A stretch of DNA of 39,881 nucleotides. It comes from Campylobacteraceae bacterium. GTDB lineage: Bacteria > Campylobacterota > Campylobacteria > Campylobacterales > Campylobacteraceae. Positions 37,629 to 39,881 of this stretch are shown here, piece after piece. A program made the position numbers and the translations under genes. The stretch is taken from NCBI GenBank assembly GCA_031258205.1, contig JAIRNE010000008.1, positions 1 through 39,881 on the forward strand. The letters are read 5' to 3'. Under the pieces are notes generated by a model. It made no database searches and had not been told where the DNA came from. It saw only the letters and a program-made list of their open reading frames with translations. How positions within the stretch are numbered: position 1 is the stretch's first letter; each line of letters opens with the position of its first letter.

Positions 37629-38969
37629 ATGAGCAGAGCAAGACAACTATTTTGGGCGGCAAGTTTAATTATAATCGTTTTGATTGCATATTTAAATTTT
37701 TTCTATTTTGATTTTGCAAATACGAAAAACAGAGAGTGCGGCAATGGCAATATGACAAGCTGTTATGAGCTTGGTTTTGCGTATTACAATGGAATGCATG
37801 AGCTTAAAAAAGATCTCCCAACGGCATTAACTTATATACAAAAAGCTTGCGAAGGCAAATATGCGCAAGGCTGTCAATATTTAGGCGGCGTAACTGCCGA
37901 TTTGCAAAACAGCACAAATTATTATGATTTAGCCTGCAGTTACGGTTCATTGGATTCATGCTACCGGCTTGGTATTTTGTATAGAGATCAACCGTCGGAA
38001 AATCTATCCAAATCATTCTCGTATTTTGAAAATTTGTGCAAACAGGATTATAAACGCAGTTGTTACGGCGTTGCTTTTGTATCTATAAAAGATGAAGCTC
38101 CGCCGAATATCAAAAATTACAAAAAAGCGCTGTCCATATTTGAGAACCTCTGCGATAAAAATGACTTTGAAGCATGCTATGCGGCTGGCTGGCTGTATTA
38201 TATGGGCAAGGTAGAGTCTTCACAAAGCTTGGCAAAGTCGCTGTATTATTTTGCAAAATCCTGCGAAAACGGTTATAACAACGGATGCAAAGTCATAGAT
38301 ATGCATAAAAATGCATTAAAAAACTTTGAAGAAAATCAAAAACTGTGCGAAAGCGGTTCAATTAAAGATTGCGCCCAAGCGGCGCAGGCATACAAAAACG
38401 GCAGAACAGTTCAAAAGGATTTTGATAAAGCCGCTTCGTATTACGCAAAAGCCTGCGACGAATACGATCACGCCAAATCCTGCGAAAATGCATATTTTAC
38501 CTACAAACAACATGACCTCGTAAATAAAATGAGATATGCCCTGAAAGCATGCGACAAAAAAATATATAAAGCCTGCATAAATGTGGGAGATTTATATCTG
38601 CACATGTATGAACATGCTTTGGATTACAGATTGGCTTATTTTGAAAATCCCGACATACTGCCGAAAGATCCGCAAAAAGCTCTGTATTATTATAAAAAAG
38701 CTTACGAAAACGGCATAGATGACGGATATTACAAAACGGGAATGGCATACTATAGAGAAAAGGCGATATACGACTTAAAAGCGGCGGCAAAATATCTGAA
38801 AATAGTATGCGATAAAAGCGACGGACACGGTTGTTTTTATTTAAGCGAAGTTTACGCAAGCGGCAAAGATATGCAAAACGCTATGATATACGCTAAAAAA
38901 GGGTGCGATTTAAACAATACCGGCGCATGTGATCAGGTAACATGGCTTAAAAAAAAGTTAAATAAATAG
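37629..38969 (+). CDS. Cys-rich Sel1/Hcp-type repeat protein, N-terminal membrane anchor or signal
   Basis: Repeats such as CEGKYAQGCQYLGG, ACSYGSLDSCYRLGILY, CEKDG-like; paired cysteines; N-terminal TM LFWAASLIIIVLIAYLNFF; ORF track start 37608. Confidence 0.88.
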   Translation: MSRARQLFWAASLIIIVLIAYLNFFYFDFANTKNRECGNGNMTSCYELGFAYYNGMHELKKDLPTALTYIQKACEGKYAQGCQYLGGVTADLQNSTNYYDLACSYGSLDSCYRLGILYRDQPSENLSKSFSYFENLCKQDYKRSCYGVAFVSIKDEAPPNIKNYKKALSIFENLCDKNDFEACYAAGWLYYMGKVESSQSLAKSLYYFAKSCENGYNNGCKVIDMHKNALKNFEENQKLCESGSIKDCAQAAQAYKNGRTVQKDFDKAASYYAKACDEYDHAKSCENAYFTYKQHDLVNKMRYALKACDKKIYKACINVGDLYLHMYEHALDYRLAYFENPDILPKDPQKALYYYKKAYENGIDDGYYKTGMAYYREKAIYDLKAAAKYLKIVCDKSDGHGCFYLSEVYASGKDMQNAMIYAKKGCDLNNTGACDQVTWLKKKLNK

Positions 38970-38977
38970 GAGTTTAT

Positions 38978-39881
38978 ATGCAAAAAAAATTGTTCGCAGG
39001 AGTTTTGTCTCTTTTTGCGTTAATAGCCGCAACCGCTTATGTCTCAAAGCTCTATTTTTCCGTTGAAAATACTCTGTCAAAAAGATGCAACGAGGGCGAC
39101 AGCGCGAGTTGTTACAGTCTTGGGATTTTGCACGAAAACAGTTCGTCAGCCTTTGATTATTTCAAAAAGGGGTGCGATAATAATCACGCGCAAAGCTGTC
39201 AATATCTTGGCAATTTGATAAACGGTACGAATGATTTAACGTACATGCAAAAAGCCTGCGAACATAACAGCGCAAGAGCCTGCTTTGCTTTAGGAGAAGA
39301 GAGTAAAAACGCCAATGAAAGCTCTAATATAACGGTTAAATATTTTAAAAAATCATGCGAAAACGGCGATAAAAAAGGCTGTTTTGAGCTTGCATCCATA
39401 GAGTACGATAGATACAATGTAGAAAAATCGCTTTATCTTTTCGGGGAGTTGTGCGAAAAAAATGTTTACGAAGCTTGTTATAAGCTGGGCGGAATTTACA
39501 GAAAAAGCGATATCGTCAAGTACCCTTCGCGCATTATATATGCCAAAGACTATTATAAATTAGCCTGCGAAAAAGGATATATCAAAGAGTCCTGCGAAGC
39601 GTTAGATAAAATGAATAGACACGAGCAAGATATAATAAAACTTAGAAAATTGTGCTCTTTAAACGATTCGTATTCATGCAACAAACTTGCCGAAGCATAC
39701 TTGTCTGTTGGCATAGCTGTTGATTACAGTTTTATAATGGCAGGAAAACTTTATCAAAAATCATGCGATGAGTTGAACGACAAAGAAGCTTGTCGGCGCG
39801 CTGAAAATTATTCGCCGTTTGATGAAATAAGCGAAGCAAAATATGCCGCTAAAAATTGTGATGAGGGCTTGACATCGCACT
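38978..39881 (+). CDS. second Cys-rich Sel1/Hcp-type repeat protein (truncated by window end)
   Basis: MQKKLFAGVLSLFALIAATAYVSKLYF...CNEGDSASCYSLGILHENSSSAFDYFKKGCDNNHAQSCQYLG...; open to last base; TAGGAG upstream. Confidence 0.85.
   Translation, partial: MQKKLFAGVLSLFALIAATAYVSKLYFSVENTLSKRCNEGDSASCYSLGILHENSSSAFDYFKKGCDNNHAQSCQYLGNLINGTNDLTYMQKACEHNSARACFALGEESKNANESSNITVKYFKKSCENGDKKGCFELASIEYDRYNVEKSLYLFGELCEKNVYEACYKLGGIYRKSDIVKYPSRIIYAKDYYKLACEKGYIKESCEALDKMNRHEQDIIKLRKLCSLNDSYSCNKLAEAYLSVGIAVDYSFIMAGKLYQKSCDELNDKEACRRAENYSPFDEISEAKYAAKNCDEGLTSH

Noticed and set aside
1-39881. CRISPR array or diversity-generating retroelement
   Set aside because: No regularly spaced direct repeats with unique spacers, no Cas-like or reverse transcriptase motifs in any listed ORF.

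Overview
AT-rich bacterial window, most likely from a Campylobacterota (epsilonproteobacterial) chromosome, in two parts. (1) About 1-21.4 kb is a podovirus-like prophage. It has a lysis cassette (overlapping Rz/Rz1-like ORFs, GH24 endolysin), virion/ejection-type proteins, a giant 2318-aa DarB-like 'polyvalent' protein (methyltransferase plus SF2 helicase), a 913-aa polyvalent partner with a PBECR-like nuclease domain, a minus-strand operon with two tyrosine recombinases, about 1 kb of structured non-coding DNA, a terminase large subunit, and a P4-type integrase next to tRNA-Pro(GGG), the likely attachment site. (2) About 21.4-39.9 kb is host DNA. It holds a tandem pair of bacterial dynamin-like proteins, a DsbA-like protein with a CSTC motif, tRNA-Phe(GAA), a 12-gene type II secretion operon, and two tandem Cys-rich Sel1/Hcp-type repeat proteins, the last running off the window. 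The most striking signal is a 122-aa ORF (6579-6947) nested in the +1 frame inside the giant polyvalent gene. It has a textbook Shine-Dalgarno and a normal globular composition, while the host frame there encodes only a Gly/Ser-rich linker, so it is a strong overprinted-gene candidate. Other signals are a cluster of palindromes and phased repeats in the non-coding interval, candidate integrase arm-site repeats beside tRNA-Pro, and a decayed ORF beside tRNA-Phe. All homology statements come from motif recognition, not database searches.
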